The translations under genes and the position numbers were made by a program. Below the pieces are notes generated by a model, which made no database searches, was not told the origin of the DNA, and saw only the letters and a list, made by a program, of their open reading frames with translations. From Aquisphaera insulae (GTDB taxonomy: Bacteria; Planctomycetota; Planctomycetia; Isosphaerales; Isosphaeraceae), in the NCBI RefSeq assembly GCF_011064615.1, contig NZ_JAALJH010000005.1, positions 1 through 64,000 on the forward strand: a stretch of DNA of 64,000 bases, given 5' to 3'. This document shows, in pieces, positions 46,916 to 56,038 of this stretch (position 1 is its first letter; the number at the start of each line of letters is the position of its first letter).

Positions 46916-48148
46916 ATGCGCCATTCCGCATTCCGCATCCTGCTGGGGGCCCAGGTTCTCTTCATCCTGGGGGCGAGCCCCGGGCGGGGTGAGGAGCCGC
47001 AGTCCGCCTCCACGATCCTCTTCGCCCCCGAGGACAAGCACAACCACGCCTCCTGCGTCATCGAGACGGAGCCCGGGCGGCTGCTGGCCGCCTGGTATTC
47101 CGGCAGCGGCGAGCGTAAGTCGGACGACGTGGTGATCCAGGGGGCCTGGCTCGAGCCGGGCAGGACGGAATGGGGGCCGCGTTTCCAGATGGCGGATACG
47201 CCGGGCTATCCCGATTGCAACCCCGCGCTCTTCCCCAGCCCGGCGGGCCAGGTCTGGCTCTTCTGGCCGACGATCCTCGATCACCGGTGGGAGACCGCCC
47301 TCCTCAAGTTCCAGGTCGCGGGCCCGTCTCTGCCGCCCGGGCCCATTTCATGGAGCCGCTTCGGCGTCCTCCACCTGACTCCCGCGAGCGAGGAGTTCGA
47401 GGAGGTCGTGCGGCAAGGGCTCGCGTCTCTCACTGCGGAGGAGAAGTCGCGCTATCTCGAGGAGCTCGCCCCGTTCACCGCTCGCTCCCGCGAGCTGATC
47501 TATCAGCGCCTGGGCTGGATGCCCCGCGTCCGCGCCGTGGTGCTCCGCCCGGACGGAGCCTCGGGCCATCCGGGCCGCTGGCTCTTGCCGCTCTACTGCG
47601 ATACGTTCTCCCTGTCCCTGATGGCCATCAGCGATGATGGCGGCGTGACCTGGAAGGCGGGCCGGCCGATGGTCGGCTTCGGCAACATCCAGCCCAGCCT
47701 CGTGGAGAAGAAGGACGGGACGATCGTCGCCTACATGCGGGACAACGGGCCGCACCGGCGCATCCGCGTGAGCGCATCCCGCGACGGCGGTGAGACCTGG
47801 GGGCCCGTCACGGATACCACCTTCCTCAATCCCGGCGCCGGCATCGAGGCGGCCCGGCTTCGTAACGGCGACTGGGCCCTGATCTACAACGACGCGGAGA
47901 CGGGCAGGCACACACTTGCGGTTTCCCTTTCCGACGATGAAGGCGCCACCTGGAAGTGGACGCGGCATCTCGAGCGACGGGAGCCGGGGGCGGGACAGTA
48001 TCATTACCCGTCCATGTTCCAGGGGTCCGACGGCTCTCTCCACGCCACCTACACGTACCGGGACAAGGGGAAGGGCTCCACCATCAAGTACGCGCGGTTC
48101 AACGAGGCATGGCTCCGCCAGGGTGATTCCCCCGCGAGCGGCCGGTAG
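46916..48148 (+). CDS. Secreted sialidase family (BNR/Asp-box) protein
   Basis: 410 residues with signal peptide (1-24, FRILLGAQVLFILGASPGRG). Three Asp-box sequences are visible: SDDGGVTWKAG, SRDGGETWGPV and SDDEGATWKWT, placed as in a six-blade sialidase propeller. The N-terminal CVIETEPGRLLAAWYSGS matches the common planctomycete 'exo-alpha-sialidase' family. Whether it acts on sialic acid is doubtful, because many homologues lack tested activity and no sialic acid catabolic gene is nearby. It is followed 5 bp later by an MFS transporter and then a permease. Confidence 0.88.
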   Translation: MRHSAFRILLGAQVLFILGASPGRGEEPQSASTILFAPEDKHNHASCVIETEPGRLLAAWYSGSGERKSDDVVIQGAWLEPGRTEWGPRFQMADTPGYPDCNPALFPSPAGQVWLFWPTILDHRWETALLKFQVAGPSLPPGPISWSRFGVLHLTPASEEFEEVVRQGLASLTAEEKSRYLEELAPFTARSRELIYQRLGWMPRVRAVVLRPDGASGHPGRWLLPLYCDTFSLSLMAISDDGGVTWKAGRPMVGFGNIQPSLVEKKDGTIVAYMRDNGPHRRIRVSASRDGGETWGPVTDTTFLNPGAGIEAARLRNGDWALIYNDAETGRHTLAVSLSDDEGATWKWTRHLERREPGAGQYHYPSMFQGSDGSLHATYTYRDKGKGSTIKYARFNEAWLRQGDSPASGR

Positions 48149-48153
48149 AGGAG

Positions 48154-49494
48154 ATGCCAGGAGTGACACGTACCGGGGGCGACGAAGCCTCGCCGACGCG
48201 CGGGGCCTATCCGTGGGTCGTTCTCGGCCTGCTCTGGTTCTGCGGGTTCTTCAACTATGCCGACCGCCAGGCGGTGAACTCCGTCTTCCCGCTGCTGGCG
48301 TCGGAGTTCTCGCTCAGTGACGTCCAACTCGGCCTGATCGGCTCCGCGTTCATGGTCGTCTACGCGTTGACCTCCCCCTTCGCGGGTTACTTCGTCGACC
48401 GGGTCCGCCGCCGGATCCTGATCCCGGCCGGGCTCGCCTTCTGGAGCCTGATTTGCGCGGCGACCGGGATGTCGAACTCCTTCGCGCAGCTCGTCCTCTT
48501 TCGGGGGGCGGAGGGCCTGGGCGAGTCGTTCTACTTCCCGGCCTCGCTCTCGTTCCTGGCCGACTACCACGGCAAGGGGACGCGGTCGAAGGCACTCGGG
48601 ATCCACCAGACGAGCGTCTATCTGGGCACGGCCGGCGGCCTGGCCCTGGCCGGGAAGCTCTCGGAACATTACGGCTGGCGATCGCCCTTCTACGTGCTCG
48701 GGGCGGCCGGCCTGGTCTATGCCCTGGCCCTGGGGTTCCTGCTCATCGAACCGAAACGGGGGCAGTCCGACGACCCCAAGGGGCGGGCCGAGGACGATCT
48801 CGGGATCGACGAGCTCGAGGCGCTCCGGATCCACGAGCCGATGTGGTCGAAGGCGGGGAGGATCCTGGGGAACCCGGCGGCGATCCTCCTTCTGTGCGTC
48901 TTCATCGGTGCCAACTTCGTCGCGTCGGCGTTCCTGACATGGCTCCCGACCTTCCTCTTCCGGAAGTTCTCGATGGGGATCGCTGGCTCGTCCCTGACGT
49001 CCACGGTCTGGCCGCTGGCGAGCCTCTTCGGGGCCCTGATCGGGGGCTACCTGGCGGACCTCGCGGCCCTATCGCGGCGCGGGGGGCGGATCCGCGTCCA
49101 GAGCCTGGGTCTGATCCTGGGCGCCCCGTTCGTGTTCCTGTCGGGATGGACGGGTTCCTGGGGCCTGGTGGTCTCCGCCCTGGCGGCGGCGGGGCTCTGC
49201 AAGGGGATCTACGACGCCAACATCTTCGCCTCGCTCTTCGACGTGGTCCGTCCCGAGGATCGGGGGACGGCCGCGGGCCTGATGAACTCCCTTGGCTGGG
49301 CCGGGGGATTCCTCGCCCCCCTGGCCGTGGGGGCCGCCTCGAAATCGTTCGGCCTTGACGTGGCGATCGCGTCCACGGCTCTGGTCTACTTGCTGGTCGG
49401 TTTGCTCGCGCTCGCCGCGGCCGGAGTGGCCGAGGCCGACACCCTCTCCCGCGACAAGGACAATCTCCCTCATGACGAAAGGCTCGGCTCGTGA
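48154..49494 (+). CDS. MFS transporter
   Basis: 446 residues with 12 predicted membrane helices. The MFS signature is in the loop after helix 2 (FAGYFVDRVRRRILIPAGLA), and the N-terminus GLLWFCGFFNYADRQAVNSV resembles the spinster-like/ACS branch that carries organic anions. A cytoplasmic loop at about 195-235 is charged. Start choice is open: ATG 48154 directly abuts GAGGAG, while GTG 48163 has it at a better distance. It lies 5 bp after the sialidase-like gene and overlaps the next gene by 4 bp, so the three form an operon. Confidence 0.88.
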   Translation: MPGVTRTGGDEASPTRGAYPWVVLGLLWFCGFFNYADRQAVNSVFPLLASEFSLSDVQLGLIGSAFMVVYALTSPFAGYFVDRVRRRILIPAGLAFWSLICAATGMSNSFAQLVLFRGAEGLGESFYFPASLSFLADYHGKGTRSKALGIHQTSVYLGTAGGLALAGKLSEHYGWRSPFYVLGAAGLVYALALGFLLIEPKRGQSDDPKGRAEDDLGIDELEALRIHEPMWSKAGRILGNPAAILLLCVFIGANFVASAFLTWLPTFLFRKFSMGIAGSSLTSTVWPLASLFGALIGGYLADLAALSRRGGRIRVQSLGLILGAPFVFLSGWTGSWGLVVSALAAAGLCKGIYDANIFASLFDVVRPEDRGTAAGLMNSLGWAGGFLAPLAVGAASKSFGLDVAIASTALVYLLVGLLALAAAGVAEADTLSRDKDNLPHDERLGS

Positions 49495-51164
49495 GCTCTG
49501 TTCCGGACGTTGCGGCGGGTGCACCGGCGCGTGAAGGTTGGTTCCACGGGGGCGACCTCAACGCGTTCTTCGGATTGATGATCGACAACATCGGCGGCAT
49601 GATCCTGATGACCAGCCTCCTGGTCGGGTTCGGCATGCCGCGCGACTTCGTGCTTTCGCGGATGATCCCGGGGACGGCCGTCGGCGTCCTCGTCGGCGAC
49701 CTCATCTTCACGGCCATGGCCTGGTACATGGCCCGCAAGACGGGCCGATCCGACGTGACGGCGATGCCCCTCGGGCTGGACACGCCCAGCACCTTCGGCT
49801 CGGTGATCCTGATCATCGGCCCGTCCTACACGGCGGCCCTTGCGCGCGGGCTCGAGCCGGCCGCGGCGGCGGAGCACGCCTGGTTCATCGGCCTGTCGAT
49901 GCTCCTGGCCTCGGGCATCTTCAAGCTGGTCTGCGCGGCGGTCTCCGGCTGGGTCCGCAACGTGGTCCCGCGGGCGGGCCTGCTCGGCTCGCTGGCCGCG
50001 ATCGCCCTCGTCATCATCAGCTTCCTGCCGCTCCGGGACATCACGGCGCACCCGGTGGCCGGGCTCGTCTCGCTGGCGATCATCCTGGCGACGCTCACCG
50101 CGCGATGGAAGCTCCCACGCCACATCCCCGGGGCCCTCGCCGCGGTCGTCGCCGGCTGTGCCGTCTATTACGGGATGCACGTCGTCGGCCTCGGTCCCGG
50201 GGCGGGCGAAGGCGGCCCCGCGCCGTCGAGCCTCTTCCGGATGGCCCTGCCGATGCCCCACAACGCCTGGTGGGCCTGGATCAGCCAGTCCTGGCCCGAG
50301 GTCGTCGGCTTCTTGCCGGTGGCGATCCCGCTGGCCCTGGCGACCGTGGTCGGCGGGATCGACTGCACCGAGAGCGCGGCGGCGGCCGGGGACGACTATC
50401 ACACCGGATCGATCATCGCGGTCGAGGGCCTCGCGACGATCGTCGCGGGCCTCTTCGGCGGCGTGATCCAGACCACGCCCTACATCGGCCATCCCGCCTA
50501 CAAGGCCATGGGGGCACGGGCGGGGTACACGCTCGCCACCGCGCTGTTCGTGGGGGCGGCCGGGATCCTCGGCTACTTCGACTGGATCTTCTTCCTCCTC
50601 CCCCGGTCGGTCGTGTTCCCGATCCTGGTCTTCATCGGCCTCGAGATCACCGCCCAGTCCTTCCACGCGACGACGTTCCGCCACTATCCGGCCGTTGGCC
50701 TGGCGTGCGTCCCGGCGCTCGGCTATCTCGCCCTGATCGCGACCAACAACCTGCTCTCCGACCTGGGAAAGCCCTTCGGCGAGCTCCGTCCGGACACCCA
50801 GGGCTGGATCGCGACGGTCACCATGCTCTCGGGCGGCTTCATCGTGACGTCCCTCCTCTGGGGCACGTTCCTGTCCCACCTGATCGATGCCAAGATCCGC
50901 CCCGCCGTCATCACGCTCGTCTTCGCCGCCGTCTGCGCCTGGTTCGGCGTGATCCACTCGCCCCTGCCGTCGGGCGAGATCAACATGCCGGGCGCCGTGC
51001 TGAAGAAGCTGGCGGAGCAGGGGAGAGCGACGGCGTCCGCCCAGCAGACCCCCTACCACTGGGCCGCCGCCTACCTGGCCATGGCCGCGACCATCGGTCT
51101 CCTCGGCAGGTTTGGGATTGCGCCGACGCGGGCCGAGCAGGAAGACGAGGCGATCGCGATCTGA
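49491..51164 (+). CDS. NCS2/xanthine-uracil permease-like membrane protein
   Basis: 557 residues from GTG 49491, overlapping the MFS stop (GTGA). About 13 hydrophobic segments. The N-terminal GGDLNAFFGLMIDNIGGMIL and the MPLGLDTPSTFGSVILIIGP block match the NCS2-like family of large permeases. DCTESAAAAGDDYHTGSIIA and VIQTTPYIGHPAYKAMGAR correspond to the substrate-site region. Substrate unknown; close homologues are annotated only as 'permease' or AGZA-like. Two hairpins follow the gene. Confidence 0.82.
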   Translation: MSSVPDVAAGAPAREGWFHGGDLNAFFGLMIDNIGGMILMTSLLVGFGMPRDFVLSRMIPGTAVGVLVGDLIFTAMAWYMARKTGRSDVTAMPLGLDTPSTFGSVILIIGPSYTAALARGLEPAAAAEHAWFIGLSMLLASGIFKLVCAAVSGWVRNVVPRAGLLGSLAAIALVIISFLPLRDITAHPVAGLVSLAIILATLTARWKLPRHIPGALAAVVAGCAVYYGMHVVGLGPGAGEGGPAPSSLFRMALPMPHNAWWAWISQSWPEVVGFLPVAIPLALATVVGGIDCTESAAAAGDDYHTGSIIAVEGLATIVAGLFGGVIQTTPYIGHPAYKAMGARAGYTLATALFVGAAGILGYFDWIFFLLPRSVVFPILVFIGLEITAQSFHATTFRHYPAVGLACVPALGYLALIATNNLLSDLGKPFGELRPDTQGWIATVTMLSGGFIVTSLLWGTFLSHLIDAKIRPAVITLVFAAVCAWFGVIHSPLPSGEINMPGAVLKKLAEQGRATASAQQTPYHWAAAYLAMAATIGLLGRFGIAPTRAEQEDEAIAI

Positions 51165-51169
51165 GCGTC

Positions 51170-51212
51170 GGGCGGGCCGCTTTTCACGTCGAGAGCACCA
51201 GAGGGCCCGCCC
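51170..51212 (+). terminator. First hairpin after the permease operon
   Basis: GGGCGGGCC (51170-51178) pairs perfectly with GGCCCGCCC (51204-51212) across a 25-nt loop, starting 6 bp after the permease stop. Confidence 0.45.
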
Positions 51213-51258
51213 AACGGAGCCATCTGGTCGGCCCCGCTGTCGCGTCCTTCCCCGGTTG

Positions 51259-51287
51259 CGACAGCCCTACCTCTCCCAGGGCTGTCG
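51259..51287 (+). terminator. Second hairpin after the permease operon
   Basis: CGACAGCCCT / AGGGCTGTCG, a perfect 10-bp stem with a 9-nt loop. No U-tract. It separates the permease operon from the promoter at 51355. The rest of the 358-bp gap (51165-51522) shows no gene. Confidence 0.5.
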
Positions 51288-51354
51288 AATCCCGACGTCC
51301 ACATCAGGAATCCCCATCGACGGGGAGGCGCCGCCCTCGGCCCGTCAGTCCCTG

Positions 51355-51383
51355 TTGACAGCCGCGGGACAGGCGAGTAAAAG
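51355..51383 (+). promoter_or_regulatory. Sigma-70-type promoter of the outer-membrane protein gene
   Basis: TTGACA (51355-51360), 17-bp spacer, TAAAAG (51378-51383): a perfect -35 and a four-of-six -10. The leader to ATG 51523 would be about 130 nt. Confidence 0.6.
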
Positions 51384-51522
51384 TCCCGCCATCGGGATCG
51401 AGCGAAGGTGCGACGATCCGCTATTTGAGTCACGTCTTCAATTGCCGACTCCGTGACCGCGATGGATTCGCGGCAGCACGTCTCTCACTGAGGGTCGGGG
51501 GCGGACGCTGAGAGGGGCACGG

Positions 51523-52662
51523 ATGCCTGGCCTACCCATCCTCCGGATTGGCACCTTGCTGATCCTGACCGTCTCGATCGTGCCCGGAACCCTCGCGGCA
51601 CAGGACGGGTCGGACGACGTCACGCCCAGCCTCGACGTCCCCCCGATCCGCGCGGGGTCGCGGTCGGGCCGGACGGCGACTGTGGACCCGGCGTCCGAGG
51701 CATGCCCGCCGATCGCCGTCTCGCCGGTCGCCCCGATCCTCAACTCCCCCCGCGTCGATCCGCCGTTCGTCCCCTACATGCTCGGCGATTTCATCGGTCC
51801 GCTCGCAAACCCCATGACGGACATCAAGGTCGGGGTGGGGGAGAGCCCTCGTCCCCTCGACCGCGTCTTCTACCGCTTCAACTTCTACAGCAACCTCGAG
51901 CCGAGCCACTTCCAGGACGTCTCGACCCCTTACAAGCGGGTGAACCTCTTCCTCAACACGTTCGGATTCGAGAAGACCTTCGGCGAATGGTTCTCGCTCG
52001 GGTTCCGGATGCCCATCAACAGCATCCAGGCCCTGTCGCGGGGCACCTACTACGTCCAGAATCCGATCCCCGGCGGCCCAGCCATCCCACGCCCCGCACC
52101 GCCCACCTACAACTCGACGATCTTCGGGAACATGAACGGAATCGTGAAGTTCAAGCTCGTCGAGGACCTGAATCAGGGCTACATGATCTCGGGCGGGGCG
52201 TCGCTGAGCTTCCCCACCGCGAGCAACCAGACGATCGACCCCGGGCCGTCGACCGCGTCGATCCTCCAGCCGTTCCTCGGCTACATCGTCACGCGTGATC
52301 GCTTCTTCCTCCAGGGGTTCTCCTCGTTTACACTCCCCCTGGTCACGGTCCAGTCCATGATCATGTTCCAGGACATCGGATTCGGGTTCTGGGCCTATCG
52401 CAGCGACAGTCCCTCCGCGTTCTTCACGGGATTCGCGCCGACCTTCGAGGCCCACCTGAACGTACCGCTCCAGGGCCCTCAGCGGGCCGCGTGGGTGTTC
52501 GAGCAGGCCGGCCTTCCCTTCAACACCCAGTTCAACCTGACCTTCGGCGGCACGTTCGAATTCTGGCACCGGGCGACGCTGGGCATGGGCCTGGTCGTGC
52601 CCACGGTCGGGCCGATCCCCTTCGATTGCGAGTTCCTCGCCCAGCTCAACGTCCGGTTCTGA
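51523..52662 (+). CDS. Predicted outer-membrane beta-barrel protein
   Basis: 379 residues. GAGAGGGG lies 5 nt before ATG 51523. Signal peptide 1-25 (LLILTVSIVPGTLAAQ). A Pro/Ser-rich stretch follows, then from about residue 110 alternating amphipathic strands rich in Phe and Tyr (FYRFNFYSNLEP; FSLGFRMPIN; YMISGGASLSFPTAS; FFLQGFSSFTLPL). It ends in LNVRF, with a C-terminal Phe as in BamA-recognised barrels. No family name can be given with confidence; the size and strand pattern would allow about 10-14 strands. Single gene with its own promoter, convergent with the ABC-F gene. Confidence 0.75.
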   Translation: MPGLPILRIGTLLILTVSIVPGTLAAQDGSDDVTPSLDVPPIRAGSRSGRTATVDPASEACPPIAVSPVAPILNSPRVDPPFVPYMLGDFIGPLANPMTDIKVGVGESPRPLDRVFYRFNFYSNLEPSHFQDVSTPYKRVNLFLNTFGFEKTFGEWFSLGFRMPINSIQALSRGTYYVQNPIPGGPAIPRPAPPTYNSTIFGNMNGIVKFKLVEDLNQGYMISGGASLSFPTASNQTIDPGPSTASILQPFLGYIVTRDRFFLQGFSSFTLPLVTVQSMIMFQDIGFGFWAYRSDSPSAFFTGFAPTFEAHLNVPLQGPQRAAWVFEQAGLPFNTQFNLTFGGTFEFWHRATLGMGLVVPTVGPIPFDCEFLAQLNVRF

Positions 52663-52690
52663 AGTTCTTGCCGGACGAGCGAGCAACCCG

Positions 52691-54601
52691 TCACCAGTTG
52701 GCCTCGATCGCGTGCTCCCAGTGGGGATAGAGCTTCTCGAGCTTCTCCTTGAGCGCGGTGTGCCGTTCCTGGGTCTTCACGGCGGTCATGGCGTCGCGAT
52801 AGGTCGCGGGCTGGCCCAGGAGGTCCTCCACCTCGGCCAGCTCGGCCTCGGCCTGGGCGATGTCCTGCTCGAGGTCGGCGGCCTTGCGGTAGGAGAACTT
52901 CTTCTTGGGTGCGGAGGAGGTCGACGTGGACGCGGACGGGGCGGCAGGAGCGGCGACGGCCTTGGGGCGGGCCTTCTCCGCCGCGGCCTCCTTCTCGCGC
53001 TGGATCAGGTTCTGGTAGGTCTCGTAGTCCCCCTCGATGACCCGGGCGCGGCCGTCGCCCAGGACGAGCATGCGGTCGGCCACGGCGTTGAGGAAGTAGC
53101 GGTCGTGGCTGACGACCAGGACCGTCCCCTCGAACTCGCGGATCGAGCGCTCGAGGGACTCGCACGACCAGATGTCGAGGTGGTTCGTCGGTTCGTCCAT
53201 CACCAGGACGTTCGCCCCGGTGGCGCAGAGCCGGGCCAGAGCGGCCTTGGACTTCTCGCCGCCGGAGAGCTGGCCGACGGTCTGAAAAACGATCTCGCCG
53301 CTGAGGCCGAACCGGGCCAGCAGGCTGCGGACCTCGCCTTCGACCCAGTCGGGGTCATCCTCGGGCCAGACGGCGCGGACGACGGTCGTCGTGGGGGTTA
53401 GGGAGTGCAGGCCCTGGTCGTGGTAGCCGATCTGGACCTTGTGGCCGAGCCGGGCCTCGCCGCGGTCCGCCTTCTCGCGGCCGATCATGGTCTTGATGAG
53501 GGTGGTCTTGCCCGACCCGTTGGGGCCCATGATCCCGATGCATTCGCCGCGCTCGATGGCGACGTTCAGGTCGGTGAAGAGGGGCCTGTCGAACGCCTTG
53601 GTTAGGTGCCGGGTCTCGATGACGATGTCGCCGGAGCGCTCGACCTCCTCGAAGCCCATGACCGGGCCGACGATCTCGCGGATCGTCTCGACGCGGTCGC
53701 CCTGGAGCTTCTCGAGCTTCCGCTCGCGGTCGTGGGCCTGCTTGGCCCGCTGCCCCGCGCCGTACTTGCGGATGTACGCTTCCAGCTTCTCGGTCTGCTC
53801 CTCGAACCGCTCCGCCTGGCGCTCCAGGACCTTGGCCTTCTCCTGGCGGAGCTTCCAGTACTGCGAGTAGTTCCCGGGGTAGACCTCGAGCTTCCCCTCG
53901 TGCAGCTCCCAGACCTTGTTCACGACCCGGTCCAGGAAGTAGCGATCGTGGCTGACGATCACCATGGCGACGGGCTGCCTGGACAGGTAGTTCTCCAGCC
54001 ACTCCGTGGTCTCGATGTCCAGGTGGTTGGACGGCTCGTCCAGGAGCATCACGTCCGGGCTCTCGAGGAGGATCTTGGCCAGCATGAGCCGGGATTGCTG
54101 GCCGCCGGAGAAGGTCCGGGCGGGTCGGTCGAACTCGGCCTCGGTGAAGCGGAGGCCGTAGAGGATCTCCTCCACGCGGTGGTCGATCGAGTAGGCGTCC
54201 TGGTGGAGCAACTGCTCGTGGATCGCGTCGTAGCGGCGGGTGGCGCGGTCGCGATCGGCCGCGTCCTCGGCCTCGGACATCTCCTGGGCGGCCTCTTCCA
54301 TCTCGCGCTGGAGATCGAGGAGCGACGCCAGCCCGGACCGGGCGACGTCCATCAGCGTCTCGGTCGGGCCGAAGTCGTGGTGCTGGCGGAGCAGGCTGAC
54401 GCGGATCCCCGGCCGGACGTAGACGCGGCCGTACTCCGGCTGCTCGAGGCCGTCGAGCAGCTTCATGAGGGTGGTCTTGCCCGCGCCGTTGGGCCCGACG
54501 AGCCCGATGCGCTCGCCGGCGCGGACCTCGAAGGAGAGGTCGAGGAAGATGGGATCGCCGGCATACTGGCGGCCCAGTCCCTGGGCGGAGATCAGGATCA
54601 T
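52691..54601 (-). CDS. ABC-F family ATPase (Uup-like)
   Basis: 636 residues with two ABC domains and no membrane segment. Walker A GPNGAGKTT and GPNGSGKTT; signatures TFSGGQQSR and LSGGEKSK; Walker B LLDEPSNHLD and VMDEPTNHLD. The inter-domain linker is long and highly charged (about 235-310), and the last 80 residues form a coiled coil (LEQDIAQAEAELAEVEDLLG) after an Ala/Ser/Thr-rich hinge. This architecture fits Uup/ABCF3-type proteins that act on ribosomes or on branched DNA. It begins 7 bp after the uvrC-like stop and is probably co-transcribed with it. Confidence 0.94.
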   Translation of the reverse strand: MILISAQGLGRQYAGDPIFLDLSFEVRAGERIGLVGPNGAGKTTLMKLLDGLEQPEYGRVYVRPGIRVSLLRQHHDFGPTETLMDVARSGLASLLDLQREMEEAAQEMSEAEDAADRDRATRRYDAIHEQLLHQDAYSIDHRVEEILYGLRFTEAEFDRPARTFSGGQQSRLMLAKILLESPDVMLLDEPSNHLDIETTEWLENYLSRQPVAMVIVSHDRYFLDRVVNKVWELHEGKLEVYPGNYSQYWKLRQEKAKVLERQAERFEEQTEKLEAYIRKYGAGQRAKQAHDRERKLEKLQGDRVETIREIVGPVMGFEEVERSGDIVIETRHLTKAFDRPLFTDLNVAIERGECIGIMGPNGSGKTTLIKTMIGREKADRGEARLGHKVQIGYHDQGLHSLTPTTTVVRAVWPEDDPDWVEGEVRSLLARFGLSGEIVFQTVGQLSGGEKSKAALARLCATGANVLVMDEPTNHLDIWSCESLERSIREFEGTVLVVSHDRYFLNAVADRMLVLGDGRARVIEGDYETYQNLIQREKEAAAEKARPKAVAAPAAPSASTSTSSAPKKKFSYRKAADLEQDIAQAEAELAEVEDLLGQPATYRDAMTAVKTQERHTALKEKLEKLYPHWEHAIEANW

Positions 54602-54608
54602 GGACGCT

Positions 54609-55940
54609 TCAGCTCTCCTCTCCGAGAGTCTTCTTGCTCCGGAGCATGTGATGATAGTGCTGGGCGAACCGGTGCGCCTCGTCGCGGACGTACTGGAGCA
54701 GCCGCAGGGCGAAGGACCGGCGGCGGAGCACGATCGGATCCGGGCGGCCCGGGACGAAGATCTCCTCCTCGCGCTTGGCCAGTGAGATCACGGTCGGCAC
54801 CGGCACTCCCAGGGCTTCGAAGGCGTCGATGGCGGCATTCAGTTGCCCCTTGCCGCCGTCGATGAGCAGGATGTCGGGGAAGGGCTCCTCGCGTTCCTGG
54901 AGGCCCTGGATGCGGCGGGTGATCACCTCGCGGATCGAGGCGAAGTCGTCGATGCCCGGGACGGTCTTGATCCGATAGCGGCGGTAGCCCGGCTTGAAGG
55001 GGAGGCCGTCGACGAAGGTCACGAGCGAGCCGACGGTCTCGCTGCCGCCCAGGTGGGCGATGTCCACGCCGTTGATCGTCCGGGGGGTCGACTCGAGTCC
55101 GAGCACGCGCTGGAGCCCTTTCAGGCCCTTGCGGGGATCGACGTAGAAGACCTCGGGCTGGGCGTGCTTCGCCAGGTCGCCGCGGAGGTTGAGGTTCTCC
55201 AGGGCCTTGATCTCGTCGCGGAGGCGAGCGGCCTTCTCGAACTGGAGGGCCTTGCTGGCCTCGCGCATCTCCTCGGCCATCTCCCGGAGCACCACGTCCT
55301 TCTTGCCGTCGAGGAAGAGTCGCAGGCGATGGATGTCGCGGCGGTAGGTCTCGCGATCGATCCGCAGGTTGCACGGGGCGGTGCACTGGTTGATCGACGC
55401 CAGCAGGCAGGGGCGGAACCAGCGCCACCGGGGGTCGTCCTCGTCGATGTCCAGTGAGCAGGTCCGGAACTTGAAGATCCGCTGGAGGACCTGGATCGCC
55501 CCGCGGAGGCTCTTGGCCCGGGGGAAGGGGCCGTAGAGCTTGACGCCGGAGTCCTTCGGCTCGCGGGTGAAGTTGACCCGCGGGAAGTCCTCGCCGGTGG
55601 TCACCTGGAGGTAGGGGAAGCTCTTGTCGTCCTTCAGGTCCTTGTTGTGCCGCGGCTGGATGTCCTTGATCAGGCGGGCTTCCATCAGGAGCGCATCGAC
55701 CTCGCTGTCGGCGGCGAGGAAGTCGATGTCCGCGACCTCGTCGATCCAGTCGCAGATCCGGCGGTCCTGGTGGGCGGTCCGGTGGAAGTAGGAGCCGGCA
55801 CGGGCGCGGAGGTTCTTGGCCTTGCCGATGTAGATGACCCGGCCCTGGGCGTCCTTCATGAGGTAGAGGCCCGGGGTGGTCGGGAACGACTTCACCTTCT
55901 CGGCCGGCACGGCGGTCGCCGGCGCCTGGGATTCGGACAT
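54609..55940 (-). CDS. uvrC: UvrC-like excinuclease lacking the C-terminal HhH domain
   Basis: 443 residues from ATG 55940, with GAGG 5 nt upstream. GIY-YIG nuclease domain (TPGLYLMKDAQGRVIYIGKA, about 22-100); four cysteines in the FRTCSL...RPCL...NQCTAPC segment as in the Fe-S site of UvrC; UVR motif (about 205-240); RNase H-like nuclease (NGVDIAH; ILLIDGGKGQL; RDEAHRFAQHYHH). It stops right after the RNase H-like domain, where ordinary UvrC (about 550-620 residues) continues into the helix-hairpin-helix tail. No HhH sequence follows in any frame before the ABC-F start 7 bp away. DNA-damage incision (UvrABC) is the expected role, with altered DNA contact. Confidence 0.9.
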   Translation of the reverse strand: MSESQAPATAVPAEKVKSFPTTPGLYLMKDAQGRVIYIGKAKNLRARAGSYFHRTAHQDRRICDWIDEVADIDFLAADSEVDALLMEARLIKDIQPRHNKDLKDDKSFPYLQVTTGEDFPRVNFTREPKDSGVKLYGPFPRAKSLRGAIQVLQRIFKFRTCSLDIDEDDPRWRWFRPCLLASINQCTAPCNLRIDRETYRRDIHRLRLFLDGKKDVVLREMAEEMREASKALQFEKAARLRDEIKALENLNLRGDLAKHAQPEVFYVDPRKGLKGLQRVLGLESTPRTINGVDIAHLGGSETVGSLVTFVDGLPFKPGYRRYRIKTVPGIDDFASIREVITRRIQGLQEREEPFPDILLIDGGKGQLNAAIDAFEALGVPVPTVISLAKREEEIFVPGRPDPIVLRRRSFALRLLQYVRDEAHRFAQHYHHMLRSKKTLGEES

Positions 55941-56038
55941 GGATGCCTCGCGGGATCCGACCCGTGGCGGAGCGGTTGACACTTGGGCGACTCGCCGAGG
56001 TCCCCGGGACGGCATCCCGCCGAGCCGGAGTCTTCCGC

